From Psychrosphaera sp. B3R10 (GTDB lineage Bacteria; Pseudomonadota; Gammaproteobacteria; Enterobacterales; Alteromonadaceae): DNA of 64,000 nucleotides. The notes beneath the pieces were generated by a model that did not search any database, had not been told where the DNA came from, and saw only the letters and a list, made by a program, of their open reading frames with translations. The stretch lies in NCBI RefSeq assembly GCF_018861025.1, contig NZ_JAHKQH010000019.1, positions 62,001 to 126,000 of the forward strand. The letters are read 5' to 3'. This document shows positions 28,567-37,598 of the stretch, piece by piece; positions within the stretch are counted from its first letter, which is position 1, and each line of letters begins with the position of its first letter. The translations under genes and the position numbers were made by a program.

Positions 28567-29264
28567 TGAAAGCAGAACTTAGAAAATTTCAAACGTCTGC
28601 TGAATTAAATGACGTTTTTGCACCAGAAATAGCGGCCAAGCTACAGGCGGGAATCGACCAAGATGGTCGCGCAAGTTTATTGGTATCGGGTGGCAGTACA
28701 CCGCGACCTATGTTTGCCAAACTTAGCGAAATTGACATTGATTGGTCCAAAGTGGATATCGCTTTAGTTGATGACCGTTGGGTTAATACTGATGACAGTG
28801 CGTCAAATGAAAAAATGGCGTATGAAGCACTGTTAATTAATAAAGCCGCTTCGGCTAAGTTTTACGGTATGAAAACCGAACATGAAGATGCGTTTGCAGC
28901 AGTCTCGACCGTAACTACTAATCTAGCATCGTTAAAAAAACCGTTTGATATTGTTATTTTAGGCATGGGTGAAGACGGACATACAGCGTCTATCTTTCCA
29001 TGTTGTGAACAATTAGATGAAGCGCTAACAACACAACAAATGATCATGGCGACTCAGCCAACAACAGCACCTCACCAACGTATGACATTTACTTTGTCTG
29101 CGTTGCTAAACTCAAAGCAGATTTATCTGCATTTAGTCGGTGAGAGTAAAGAAACGGTGCTTAATGAAGTTATAGGAATTAACGACATTAAAAAAGCACC
29201 AATAAAAGCATTCTTAAATCAATCTGATGTACCAATGTCGGTGATGTTAGCGACAACTAAATAG
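28566..29264 (+). CDS. pgl: 6-phosphogluconolactonase
   Basis: Pgl hydrolyses 6-phosphogluconolactone to 6-phosphogluconate. The 232-residue protein is the DevB/SOL type: LLVSGGSTPRPMF, ALVDDRWVNTDDSASNEKM and LGMGEDGHTASIFP are the family signatures. The start ATG 28566 overlaps the zwf stop by one base; an upstream alternative at 28554 would lie inside zwf and add four residues. Coupled translation with zwf is likely. Confidence 0.97.
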   Translation: MKAELRKFQTSAELNDVFAPEIAAKLQAGIDQDGRASLLVSGGSTPRPMFAKLSEIDIDWSKVDIALVDDRWVNTDDSASNEKMAYEALLINKAASAKFYGMKTEHEDAFAAVSTVTTNLASLKKPFDIVILGMGEDGHTASIFPCCEQLDEALTTQQMIMATQPTTAPHQRMTFTLSALLNSKQIYLHLVGESKETVLNEVIGINDIKKAPIKAFLNQSDVPMSVMLATTK

Positions 29265-29289
29265 ATTGATTTAACAAGGGAGAAAAAAC

Positions 29290-31107
29290 ATGAATCCAGT
29301 TATTCAAGAAGTAACAGACAGAATTATCGAACGCAGTCGAGATAGCCGTAAAGCTTATCTTGCTAAAATAGAAAAAGCCCGCTTGAAAGGTCCACATCGT
29401 GGCATCTTGTCATGCGGCAACTTAGCTCACGGCTTTGCCGCGTGCAGCACTGAAGAGAAAAAGGACCTAACGGCACTTACAAAAGCCAATATCGGTATTA
29501 TTTCGTCGTACAACGACATGTTATCGGCCCACCAACCTTATGAAGTTTACCCAGACAAAATTAGAGCTGCGGTACAAAAAGTTGGTTCTGTAGCACAATT
29601 TGCAGGTGGTGTACCAGCCATGTGTGACGGTGTTACTCAGGGTCAACCTGGTATGGATTTAAGCTTAATGAGTCGTGATGTTATCGCGATGAGTGCCGCA
29701 ATCGGTTTGTCTCACAATATGTTTGATGGTGCTGTGATGATGGGGATTTGTGACAAGATTGTCCCAGGCCTCGTTATGTCAGCATTAACATTTGGCCACC
29801 TGCCATTTATCTTTATCCCAGCAGGGCCAATGGAATCTGGAATTCCAAATAAAGAAAAAGCACGTGTACGCCAACTTTACGCTGAAGGTAAAGTAGGTCG
29901 TGACGAGTTATTAGAATCAGAATCAAAATCTTATCACTCTGCGGGTACTTGTACGTTCTACGGAACTGCTAACTCAAACCAATTGGTTGTCGAAGTGATG
30001 GGACTGCATTTACCAGGTTCATCATTTGTAAATCCAGGTACTGAACTTCGTGAAAAATTAACAGAAGCTGCGGCAATTCAAGCAACACGTATAACTGACC
30101 TTGGCACTGAATATCGTCCAATTGGTCACATCGTTGATGAAAAGTCAGTGGTTAACGGCATTGTGGCGTTATTGGCAACGGGTGGTTCAACGAACCACAC
30201 TATGCATTTAGTAGCGATGGCGAAAGCGGCTGGCATTATCGTTAATTGGGACGATTTTGACGCGTTATCTTCAGCCACGCCACTTCTTACAAAAATCTAT
30301 CCAAACGGCCAAGCTGATATCAATCACTTCCAAGCTGCTGGCGGTATGGCTTTGTTATTTAGAGAACTTCTAAACGGTGGATTAATTCATAACGATGTTA
30401 AGACTATTTGTGGTGAAGGCTTAGAAATTTACACTAAAGAGCCAGTTGTTCGTAACGGCGAACTTGAATGGATTGACGGCCCTACGAAGTCACTTGATGA
30501 CGACGTAATTGCAACAGTTGAAAAACCATTTAAAGCTGACGGCGGTTTATGTGTACTAGAAGGTAACTTAGGTCGTGCGGTTATTAAAACATCGTCATTA
30601 CGTGCCGGTAAAACGAAAGTGAAAGCACCTGCAGTTGTATTTGAAAGCCAGCACGATTTAGACGGCGCATTTAAAGCAGGCGAACTCGACAAAGATTGTG
30701 TTGTTGTTGTTCGTTATCAAGGCCCAAGAGCGGTTGGTATGCCTGAATTACATAAACTAACGCCACCTTTAGGTGTGTTACAGGACAAAGGCTTTAATGT
30801 TGCGCTAGTAACCGACGGTCGTATGTCTGGTGCATCAGGTAAAGTACCTGCGGCGATTCATTTGTACCCAGAAGCGTTAGATGGTGGATTAATTGCCAAA
30901 ATCCAAGATGGTGACATTATTGAATTAAACGCCGATGAGAACATTATCCGCGTACATGTATCTGATGAAGAATTGGCTCAACGTCAACCATTCATAAAAG
31001 ATCTTAAAGAAGAACGTGAAGCTATGGGTCGTGAGTTATTTAATGGTTTACGTCAAGTAATGACGACGCCAGAAGAAGGCGCTAGCTGCGTATTTCACGA
31101 AGCTTAA
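29290..31107 (+). CDS. edd: Phosphogluconate dehydratase
   Basis: Edd dehydrates 6-phosphogluconate to KDPG, the first dedicated Entner-Doudoroff step, and is an Fe-S enzyme of the IlvD/Edd family. The 605 residues match E. coli (603). Typical segments are [31 protein letters not shown] and FYGTANSNQ, whose cysteines ligate the cluster, plus [18 protein letters not shown] near the C-terminus. GGGAG lies upstream of the ATG. Its product KDPG is the expected HexR effector. Confidence 0.98.
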   Translation: MNPVIQEVTDRIIERSRDSRKAYLAKIEKARLKGPHRGILSCGNLAHGFAACSTEEKKDLTALTKANIGIISSYNDMLSAHQPYEVYPDKIRAAVQKVGSVAQFAGGVPAMCDGVTQGQPGMDLSLMSRDVIAMSAAIGLSHNMFDGAVMMGICDKIVPGLVMSALTFGHLPFIFIPAGPMESGIPNKEKARVRQLYAEGKVGRDELLESESKSYHSAGTCTFYGTANSNQLVVEVMGLHLPGSSFVNPGTELREKLTEAAAIQATRITDLGTEYRPIGHIVDEKSVVNGIVALLATGGSTNHTMHLVAMAKAAGIIVNWDDFDALSSATPLLTKIYPNGQADINHFQAAGGMALLFRELLNGGLIHNDVKTICGEGLEIYTKEPVVRNGELEWIDGPTKSLDDDVIATVEKPFKADGGLCVLEGNLGRAVIKTSSLRAGKTKVKAPAVVFESQHDLDGAFKAGELDKDCVVVVRYQGPRAVGMPELHKLTPPLGVLQDKGFNVALVTDGRMSGASGKVPAAIHLYPEALDGGLIAKIQDGDIIELNADENIIRVHVSDEELAQRQPFIKDLKEEREAMGRELFNGLRQVMTTPEEGASCVFHEA

Positions 31108-31119
31108 AAAGGAATAGTG

Positions 31120-32073
31120 ATGACAATTCAAGCTTTAGTTGCTGATGTCGGTGGTACTAATATTCGATTAGCTGTGGCGAATTTAGAAGATTATTCACTG
31201 TCATTAATTAAAACGTATCAATGTGCCGATTTTGACAATATTGATGCCGCGATTAGCCAATATTTTGCTGAAACTGACTGCAAAATTGAGTTTGCCTGTA
31301 TTGACGTCGCCACTGCTGTGGTGGGCGATCAGGTTAGTCTTACAAATAACCACTGGTCGTTTTCACAAAAAGCGATTAAAGCGCTATTTGGATTCAAAAA
31401 ACTCATTATTATTAATGACTTTACTGCGATAGCGATGTCGGTTCCACATATCAGTGCTGATAAAAAAGTACAGATAGGCGGCGGTGAAGCACAGCCCAAT
31501 AAGCCGATTGCAATTTATGGTGCAGGTACGGGACTGGGTGTAGCAAACTTAGTCCATAGCGGCGAAAAATGGATACCTTTGCCTGGTGAAGGTGGACATG
31601 TCGATTTTGCACCAATAGATGCGGACGAAATCACTATCTTGAAAGAATTGCAGAAAAAGTACGCACGCGTATCGGCCGAGCAGTTGTTATCTGGTTTGGG
31701 ATTAGTTCAGATTTATCAGTCGTTGCAATCTGCACAGGGTCTTGCTGTTTCAAACGTTGATCCAGCTTATGTTAGTACAAGCGCATTAGAAGAAACCGAT
31801 GAATTGGCAATAAAATCATTGCAGATATTTTGTCGTATATTGGGCAGTTTCGGCGGTAATTTAGCATTAACATTCGTAACGTTTGGTGGTGTTTATATCG
31901 CGGGCGGTATTGTTCCACGATTTATTGAATATGTGAAAAATAGTGATTTTAGAAGCCGTTTTGATACAAAAGGGCGCTTTAGTAAGCTAGTTGAAACTAT
32001 TCCTGTTTATATTGTTACAGAAGATCAACCTGGTTTGATTGGCTGTGCAGCGTATTTGAAACAAGAACTTTAA
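31120..32073 (+). CDS. glk: Glucokinase
   Basis: Glk phosphorylates glucose with ATP, supplying the substrate for zwf. The 317-residue protein has the ATP loop ADVGGTNIRLAVA, the glucose-binding INDFTAIAMSVPHI, YGAGTGLGVA and LPGEGGHVDFAP, as in the proteobacterial Glk group (E. coli 321). I use ATG 31120, six bases after AAGGA; GTG 31117 is one codon upstream. Its presence in the ED operon suggests free glucose, for example from the malQ/glgX activities nearby, enters by glucokinase, not only by PTS. Confidence 0.96.
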   Translation: MTIQALVADVGGTNIRLAVANLEDYSLSLIKTYQCADFDNIDAAISQYFAETDCKIEFACIDVATAVVGDQVSLTNNHWSFSQKAIKALFGFKKLIIINDFTAIAMSVPHISADKKVQIGGGEAQPNKPIAIYGAGTGLGVANLVHSGEKWIPLPGEGGHVDFAPIDADEITILKELQKKYARVSAEQLLSGLGLVQIYQSLQSAQGLAVSNVDPAYVSTSALEETDELAIKSLQIFCRILGSFGGNLALTFVTFGGVYIAGGIVPRFIEYVKNSDFRSRFDTKGRFSKLVETIPVYIVTEDQPGLIGCAAYLKQEL

Positions 32074-32138
32074 TTGAGTTCTTAACGTATTTGCCACCTT
32101 ATTAGAGTGGCTCGAATTGAAAGTGAAAAGGATAAAAT

Positions 32139-32780
32139 ATGGCAGAACGTAATTGGTTAATGGATTCTTCTGAAGTATTTGCTGCTGGGCCAGTTGTTCC
32201 AGTTTTAGTAATAGAAAATGTAGAAGATGCAGTACCGATCGCTGAAGCGTTAATCGCCGGCGGGATCCGTGTTCTCGAAGTTACGCTTCGTACACCGGCT
32301 GCCCTAGACGTGATTAAAGCAATTGCAGACAATGTGCCAGAAGCCATTATTGGCGCGGGTACAGTAACTAATGCAGCACAACTTAAGCAAGTGACAGACG
32401 CTGGTGCAAAATTTGCTATTAGCCCAGGATTAACGCCTGAGTTGTTAGATGCTGGTAATGCGGGTTCTATTGCATTAATCCCAGGTATCGCCTCAATTTC
32501 TGAATTAATGGTTGGTCTAGATAAAGGCTATTCACACTTTAAATTCTTCCCAGCGGAAGCGTCTGGTGGTGTGCAATCATTAAAATCAATTGGCGGGCCT
32601 TTCCCTGCGGTACGTTTTTGCCCAACTGGTGGCATCAACCCTGGTAATTACCAGGACTACTTAGCACTTAGCAATGTAATGTGTTGTGGTGGTTCATGGT
32701 TGTGTCCAGACAATATCGTTAAAGAAAAACGTTGGGGTGAGATCACTAAATTAGCGGCGACGGCAGTTGCTGGTAAATAG
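32139..32780 (+). CDS. eda: KDPG/KHG aldolase
   Basis: Eda splits KDPG to pyruvate and glyceraldehyde 3-phosphate. The 213 residues match E. coli Eda (213). Glu47 and Arg51 in [11 protein letters not shown] and the Schiff-base Lys135 in [12 protein letters not shown] are present, along with [11 protein letters not shown] and [12 protein letters not shown]. It closes the zwf-pgl-edd-glk-eda run and is followed by a strong terminator. The 65-base gap from glk could hold a minor promoter but none is obvious. Confidence 0.98.
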   Translation: MAERNWLMDSSEVFAAGPVVPVLVIENVEDAVPIAEALIAGGIRVLEVTLRTPAALDVIKAIADNVPEAIIGAGTVTNAAQLKQVTDAGAKFAISPGLTPELLDAGNAGSIALIPGIASISELMVGLDKGYSHFKFFPAEASGGVQSLKSIGGPFPAVRFCPTGGINPGNYQDYLALSNVMCCGGSWLCPDNIVKEKRWGEITKLAATAVAGK

Positions 32781-32812
32781 TAATCGGTAAAGACAACTTC
32801 GTCTTAGAATTT

Positions 32813-32840
32813 AAAAAGCCTACTTTATGTAGGCTTTTTT
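32813..32840. terminator. Terminator after eda
   Basis: AAAAAGCCTAC (32813-32823) pairs with GTAGGCTTTTT (32829-32839) around TTTAT, followed by more T. It ends the Entner-Doudoroff operon; the opposite A-tract suits the convergent yeaD gene. Confidence 0.92.
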
Positions 32841-32893
32841 CGTTTTAATTTTTAGTGTTTGCAAGTTTTTAAATTACCCGTACTAAGCTTAAT

Positions 32894-33733
32894 CTACCGA
32901 ATGTTTTGTTTTAACTTATGGGTTTTTCCTGGTGCTAATATAAACCCTTGAGTGTTGGCCATTTCAATACACACCATATTTAAATATCCGTTGTCGTCAA
33001 AGTCAGGTATATCTTTGGCCAATTCTTTCCAAGGGTTCCAGACAACGATAGAGTCGTGACCCGCGCCACTGATTAATCTAGTCGTCGTATTCGTCTTACA
33101 GGACAAATCAGGCTGATCCGTGACGTATACTCTGTCTACTGACTGATCTATTTTAATATCTGAGACTTGTTGCTTTGACTCTTTAGTCAGTTTGTCTACA
33201 AATTGGCAGTTATCTAACCCTATGATCTCAGTGTTATGGATATCGTCCACTCTAAAATAAGTATGAATTGCTTGAGAAAGGGGACGTGGCGTTTCACTGA
33301 CGTTTGTCGTAACTAAGCTTATTTTTAATTTATTGGAAAATTTATATTCAACAAATACGTCTAAACCTAGTCTTTCTTTAAGTTCACTCGGCATAATAGG
33401 GGATAATCTAACGGTTAACGCTTTATCGTCACCTTCAACGAGAATCAATTCCCAATCAAGACTTCTGATATAACCATGTTGCGGTTCGCCTTCAAATTCG
33501 CCCGTTGCCGGACCAAACCAAGGCCAACAAAGCGGTACACCACCTCTTATAGGCTTTGAACCATCTAGTTTAGCACTGGTAGATAACCACAGCCATTGTT
33601 CTTGATTGGTTGGTTTAAACGCTAATAAGTGCCCTCCAAATTTACTGATCTGGGCAGTAAATCGCGGGTGTACCAAATCAAATATATCCGAAGCGTCTTT
33701 ATTTTTTACCAACTTAATATACGGGTTATTCAT
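32894..33733 (-). CDS. yeaD: D-hexose-6-phosphate mutarotase, YeaD family
   Basis: Members of this aldose-1-epimerase-like family interconvert alpha and beta anomers of glucose 6-phosphate and related sugars. The 279-residue protein has RGGVPLCWPWFGP with the sugar-binding residues, QHGYIRSLDWEL, LSQAIHTYFRV and, late, IVVWNPWKE. It lies downstream of gap on the same strand, as yeaD follows gapA in E. coli. A terminator-like hairpin between them suggests only part of gap transcription continues into it. It would supply the anomer needed by Zwf. Confidence 0.92.
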   Translation of the reverse strand: MNNPYIKLVKNKDASDIFDLVHPRFTAQISKFGGHLLAFKPTNQEQWLWLSTSAKLDGSKPIRGGVPLCWPWFGPATGEFEGEPQHGYIRSLDWELILVEGDDKALTVRLSPIMPSELKERLGLDVFVEYKFSNKLKISLVTTNVSETPRPLSQAIHTYFRVDDIHNTEIIGLDNCQFVDKLTKESKQQVSDIKIDQSVDRVYVTDQPDLSCKTNTTTRLISGAGHDSIVVWNPWKELAKDIPDFDDNGYLNMVCIEMANTQGFILAPGKTHKLKQNIR

Positions 33734-33757
33734 TTATTCACCAAAATTGAAAACAAA

Positions 33758-33781
33758 AAAAGGTGGCTAAGGCCACCTTTT
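33758..33781 (-). terminator. Terminator between gap and yeaD
   Basis: AAAAGGTGGC (33758-33767) pairs with GCCACCTTTT (33772-33781) around TAAG. On the minus strand it is followed by seven T, so it should stop most gap transcripts before yeaD. Confidence 0.85.
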
Positions 33782-33818
33782 ACAATCTTATACAATAATG
33801 TTTCTTAATTCAGAAAAA

Positions 33819-34832
33819 TTATTTTGCAGTCATTAACTGAACTGCATTATCTAACATGCGGTTTGAGAAACCCCATTCGTTGTCGTACCAGCTCATAACT
33901 TTAACCAATCGACCAATTACTCGGGTTTCAGTTGCGTCAAAGTTTGAAGAGTATGCAATGTGATTGAAGTCAACAGAAACGAGAGGTTCGTCGTTCACTG
34001 CCAATACTTCCGCTAATGAACCGCCTTTTGCAACAGCGTTTCGGATAGCGTCGTTAACTTGTTCTGCTGTTACGTCTGTTTTAGAGATGAATGTTAAATC
34101 AACTAACGAAACATTAATTGTTGGAACACGAACCGCTAAACCGTCAACTTTACCAGCTAGTTCTGGAACCACTAGACCAACAGCCGCTGCCGCGCCTGTT
34201 TTAGTTGGGATCATAGACATTGCCGCTGCACGAGCACGACGCAAATCAGTGTGATATACATCGCTCAAACGTTGGTCATTGGTATAAGCATGAATTGTAT
34301 TCATAAGCCCAGACTCGATACCAAATTCGTCATTTAAGATCTTAGCAAATGGTGCGAGACAGTTCGTTGTACAAGACGCATTTGAAATAACAGTCATGTC
34401 ACTCGTAATCGTGTCTTCGTTTACGCCGTATACGATAGTCGCGTCAACATTTTTAGCCGGAGCTGAGATGATAACTTTTTTAGCGCCGGCATCTAAATGC
34501 GCACTTGCTGCTTCTTTAGACTGGAAAATACCCGTACATTCAAAAACAACATCAATTTCTTGCTCTGCCCAAGGCAAGTCAGCAGGGTTGCGTTCAGACG
34601 TCACGCTTATCACGTCACCGTTAACAACAATAGAGTCATCTGCCACTTCAACTTGAGCATTAAAACGGCCGTGTGCCGTGTCATATTTCAAAAGGTGAGC
34701 ATTGATGCTGGCATCGCCAAGATCGTTTATTGCAACGATTTTAAGGTCATAATTTTTTTCTGATTCATATAACGCACGAAGAACGTTACGTCCGATACGG
34801 CCAAATCCGTTAATAGCTACGCGAATAGTCAT
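33819..34832 (-). CDS. gap: Glyceraldehyde-3-phosphate dehydrogenase (NAD type)
   Basis: This enzyme oxidises glyceraldehyde 3-phosphate to 1,3-bisphosphoglycerate. The 337-residue protein has the Rossmann loop [20 protein letters not shown] with the Asp that favours NAD, and the active-site SNASCTTNC with Cys154 and His181. It has normal short form, unlike the second GAPDH at 44321. One HexR box lies 37 bases upstream, so it should be co-regulated with zwf and pykA. In the HexR regulon, GAPDH is a known member. Confidence 0.97.
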   Translation of the reverse strand: MTIRVAINGFGRIGRNVLRALYESEKNYDLKIVAINDLGDASINAHLLKYDTAHGRFNAQVEVADDSIVVNGDVISVTSERNPADLPWAEQEIDVVFECTGIFQSKEAASAHLDAGAKKVIISAPAKNVDATIVYGVNEDTITSDMTVISNASCTTNCLAPFAKILNDEFGIESGLMNTIHAYTNDQRLSDVYHTDLRRARAAAMSMIPTKTGAAAAVGLVVPELAGKVDGLAVRVPTINVSLVDLTFISKTDVTAEQVNDAIRNAVAKGGSLAEVLAVNDEPLVSVDFNHIAYSSNFDATETRVIGRLVKVMSWYDNEWGFSNRMLDNAVQLMTAK

Positions 34833-34868
34833 AAAGCACCTATAGATAGTGTATTCAATTTACAAAGT

Positions 34869-34883
34869 TGTAATAAAATTACA
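34869..34883. promoter_or_regulatory. HexR box before gap
   Basis: TGTAATAAAATTACA differs from the HexR consensus at one central position. It lies 37 bases upstream of the gap ATG, on the gap side of the divergent region, overlapping where a -10 would fall after a TTTACA element on the minus strand. Confidence 0.82.
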
Positions 34884-34928
34884 TTTATTTCTCCGTCATG
34901 TAAAGCTATTTGCTGTTATCAACGAATA

Positions 34929-34960
34929 TTTTTTACGACATTACCCTATATCGTAAAAAA
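34929..34960. promoter_or_regulatory. Inverted repeat between gap and malQ
   Basis: TTTTTTACGA (34929-34938) is exactly complementary to TCGTAAAAAA (34951-34960), with 12 bases between. The T-runs lie outside the stem pairing partners in the wrong place for a terminator, so an operator is more likely. No regulator could be named. Confidence 0.4.
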
Positions 34961-35212
34961 ATAACCAAATCATCGTGTTTTAGTTGTTTATTAATACAGG
35001 TGTCATATTATTTACGTACTTAGTCGATAGCCTACTAACGAAATTTAGCAAGTTTTCTATATAAAAATGCCGCACTTATCTTATGCAAACGTATGTAGTG
35101 GTAATAGAAGCCAAAACGCTTTTATAGTTACAACCTGACTGGGTGGGAGTGAACATTTTTTTTGGGTCAAACTCCACAAACTCTCTTTAATTTCCATAGC
35201 ATAGGAATGAGC

Positions 35213-37423
35213 ATGAATGCATCATTAGTCGAACAACTTGTTCAGGCACGCGGTATAGAATCGGAATACACTGACGCATGGGGGACACGCGCAGTAATTA
35301 AACAAGAATCTAAAGAAAAAATTCTTGCAGCCATGGGATATCCAGTCCATGACGAAGCGGCATTAATTGAAAAAGTGAATGATGAGGCAGAACAAAGTTG
35401 GCTTTGTGTTGTCGAACCTGTAACTGTGGTTCGAACAGGTTCAGTGACCAGATTACTATTTAAATTACCAATCGATTTTGCCAATGATCCTTTGGTGTTA
35501 AAGATATCTCAGGGTAATCGCGTTATTCAAGAATTTGAATTTGTGGCTGTAGAGCAAGAACTTATCGCCGCTGTTGAGATCCGTGATGTCGAAATACAAC
35601 AATATGCATTTGAATTTAACGAAGAACTTGATATGGGTTATTACAAAATCGAGTTATTTGAAAAAGGCGTAGAAGAGGCATTAGGCGAAGGAAAGTTAAT
35701 TGTAGCGCCACAAGAATGTTATAAACAGCAAGCCTTAATTCAGGGTAAAAAAATGTGGGGCCCTAGTATTCAGCTTTACTGTGTACGTAGTGCTCGTAAC
35801 TGGGGGGTAGGCGACTTCAATGACCTCAAAGTATTAATTGATAAAGTGGCAGACCGTGGAGCTGACTTTGTTGGTCTAAACCCAATTCATGCTTTGTACC
35901 CAAACAATGCTGACGCCTGTAGCCCTTATAGCCCGTCTTCTCGACGTTGGCTTAATGTTATTTATATCGATGTCCAGAGTGTTGTTGGCTTTAACGAGAG
36001 CAAAGACGTTCAAAAGCTAGTTGCATCTGACGATTTTATCGCGCAATTAAACTTAGCCAAGCAAACAAACGACGTTGATTATGGCTCTGTAATGGATCTT
36101 AAATTAAAAGCGTTAAAGCCGTTATATTCGTTTTTTGTAGCAAATGAAGTTTCTAAAAATACCAAAACGGCCAAAGCATTTGCGGACTTTAAACAGCTTG
36201 GTGGCGATAGCTTAAAGCAAATGGCAACCTTTGACGCCATTCAAGACTCTTTTAAAGCCGAAGGTAAATTTATCGGCGACAATTGGGGATGGCCTGTGTG
36301 GCCGGAAGGTTTCCGTGATTATGATTCTGAAGATGTGAAATCATTTGCAAAAGCACATAGTGATTTAGTCGATTTTTATATGTATCTGCAATTTGTAGCA
36401 GCGCAACAATTAGAAGATGTCGATCAACTGGCCAAAGCCAAAGGTATGGCGATTGGCACTTATCGAGATTTAGCCGTAGGGGTTAGCGAAGGTTCGACAG
36501 AAATTTGGGCAAATAAAGATTTGTATCGTACAGACGCATCGGTTGGTGCTCCGCCAGATGTATTAGGCCCGCTCGGCCAAAATTGGGGTTTACCACCAAT
36601 GGATCCCGTACGACTTTATCAACAAGCCTACCAGCCAATTATTGATTTATTTAGAGCCAATATGCATGCTTGTGGTGCGCTTAGAATCGACCACGTAATG
36701 GCATTATTGAGATTGTGGTGGGTTCCGGCGGGTGAGTCAGCGAAAGAGGGCACTTATGTTTATTACCCGGTTGATGATTTATTAGCAATATTGGCGTTAG
36801 AAAGCCATTTAAATAAATGTTCAATCATTGGTGAAGACCTAGGTACTGTGCCAGACAATATCGTAGGCAAGTTAAAAGAAAATGGTATTCACTCTTATAA
36901 AGTGTTTTTCTTTGAGCAGGCCGAGGATGGCGGTTTCTACTCGCCAAAACATTATGTTGAACAAGCAATGGCAACGTTGACGACACATGATATGCCAACC
37001 CTCATTGGCTATTGGCACTGTAAAGATTTAGAACTTGGTCAACAACTTGGACTATACGAAGGTGAAGAACTCATCAAAAATTTATATGCTGACCGTATAC
37101 ATGCCAAACAATGTATTTTAGATAGTTTACATGGACATAATTCTTTGCCAGAAGAAATTGGGAAAGATGCGAATGAAGTGCCGATGACACAAGCATTGAA
37201 CTACGGCATGCAAATTCATATGGCTAAAGGGGCCTCTGCTCTGTTAAGTTTACAGTTAGAAGACTGGTTACAGATGGACATGCCGGTGAATATTCCAGGT
37301 ACAAGTTCAGAATATCCAAATTGGCGACGTAAGCTCAGTACTAACTTAGAAGACATATTTTCTATCAATGAAATAAATCATCTAACAAATGAACTGACAA
37401 AAGCTCGACAATCAGCGTCTTAG
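35213..37423 (+). CDS. malQ: 4-alpha-glucanotransferase (amylomaltase)
   Basis: MalQ transfers maltodextrin segments between chains and releases glucose. It is a GH77 enzyme with PYSPSSRRWLNVIYIDV, GTYRDLAVGVSEGSTEIW, the nucleophile region ALRIDHVMALLRLWW, acid/base GEDLGTVPD and TTHDMPTLIGYW. I start it at ATG 35213, six bases after ATAGGA, giving 736 residues (E. coli 694). It has an N-terminal region of about 150 residues before the barrel, usual for proteobacterial MalQ. It heads malQ-glgB-glgX; released glucose would feed glk. Confidence 0.96.
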   Translation: MNASLVEQLVQARGIESEYTDAWGTRAVIKQESKEKILAAMGYPVHDEAALIEKVNDEAEQSWLCVVEPVTVVRTGSVTRLLFKLPIDFANDPLVLKISQGNRVIQEFEFVAVEQELIAAVEIRDVEIQQYAFEFNEELDMGYYKIELFEKGVEEALGEGKLIVAPQECYKQQALIQGKKMWGPSIQLYCVRSARNWGVGDFNDLKVLIDKVADRGADFVGLNPIHALYPNNADACSPYSPSSRRWLNVIYIDVQSVVGFNESKDVQKLVASDDFIAQLNLAKQTNDVDYGSVMDLKLKALKPLYSFFVANEVSKNTKTAKAFADFKQLGGDSLKQMATFDAIQDSFKAEGKFIGDNWGWPVWPEGFRDYDSEDVKSFAKAHSDLVDFYMYLQFVAAQQLEDVDQLAKAKGMAIGTYRDLAVGVSEGSTEIWANKDLYRTDASVGAPPDVLGPLGQNWGLPPMDPVRLYQQAYQPIIDLFRANMHACGALRIDHVMALLRLWWVPAGESAKEGTYVYYPVDDLLAILALESHLNKCSIIGEDLGTVPDNIVGKLKENGIHSYKVFFFEQAEDGGFYSPKHYVEQAMATLTTHDMPTLIGYWHCKDLELGQQLGLYEGEELIKNLYADRIHAKQCILDSLHGHNSLPEEIGKDANEVPMTQALNYGMQIHMAKGASALLSLQLEDWLQMDMPVNIPGTSSEYPNWRRKLSTNLEDIFSINEINHLTNELTKARQSAS

Positions 37424-37533
37424 GATGGTAAAAAATAAGAAGTGAAATTAATATTTTAGGTATTTATTTTAGTCAATGGATAAAAAGTTATTAATTGACT
37501 CGAATAGGGACTAACGAATACTGTAATTTAAAG

Positions 37534-37566
37534 CATCGTCTAAGGTGGTAAATGCCTTAGACGATG
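37534..37566 (+). promoter_or_regulatory. 12-bp hairpin in the glgB leader
   Basis: CATCGTCTAAGG (37534-37545) pairs perfectly with CCTTAGACGATG (37555-37566) around a 9-base loop. It sits 32 bases before the glgB ATG and is followed by TTTCGC, too short a U-tract for an efficient terminator. It may attenuate glgB after malQ, or stabilise the mRNA. Confidence 0.5.
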
Positions 37567-37598
37567 TTTCGCATTTAGAATTTTGTTAAGGAATAAAT

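Larger units (their letters stand above)
34833..35212. promoter_or_regulatory. Divergent control region between gap and malQ
   Basis: This 380-base gene-free stretch is AT-rich and holds promoters for gap (minus) and malQ (plus). It contains the gap HexR box at 34869-34883 and a 10-bp inverted repeat at 34929-34960. I saw no RNA gene or credible small ORF in it. A G-rich GGGTGGGAGTG at 35140-35150 is the only other notable string. Confidence 0.6.

Noticed and set aside
33964-34254. Plus-strand frame opposite gap
   Set aside because: Composition mirrors the gap gene, and no separate promoter or ribosome site is seen.
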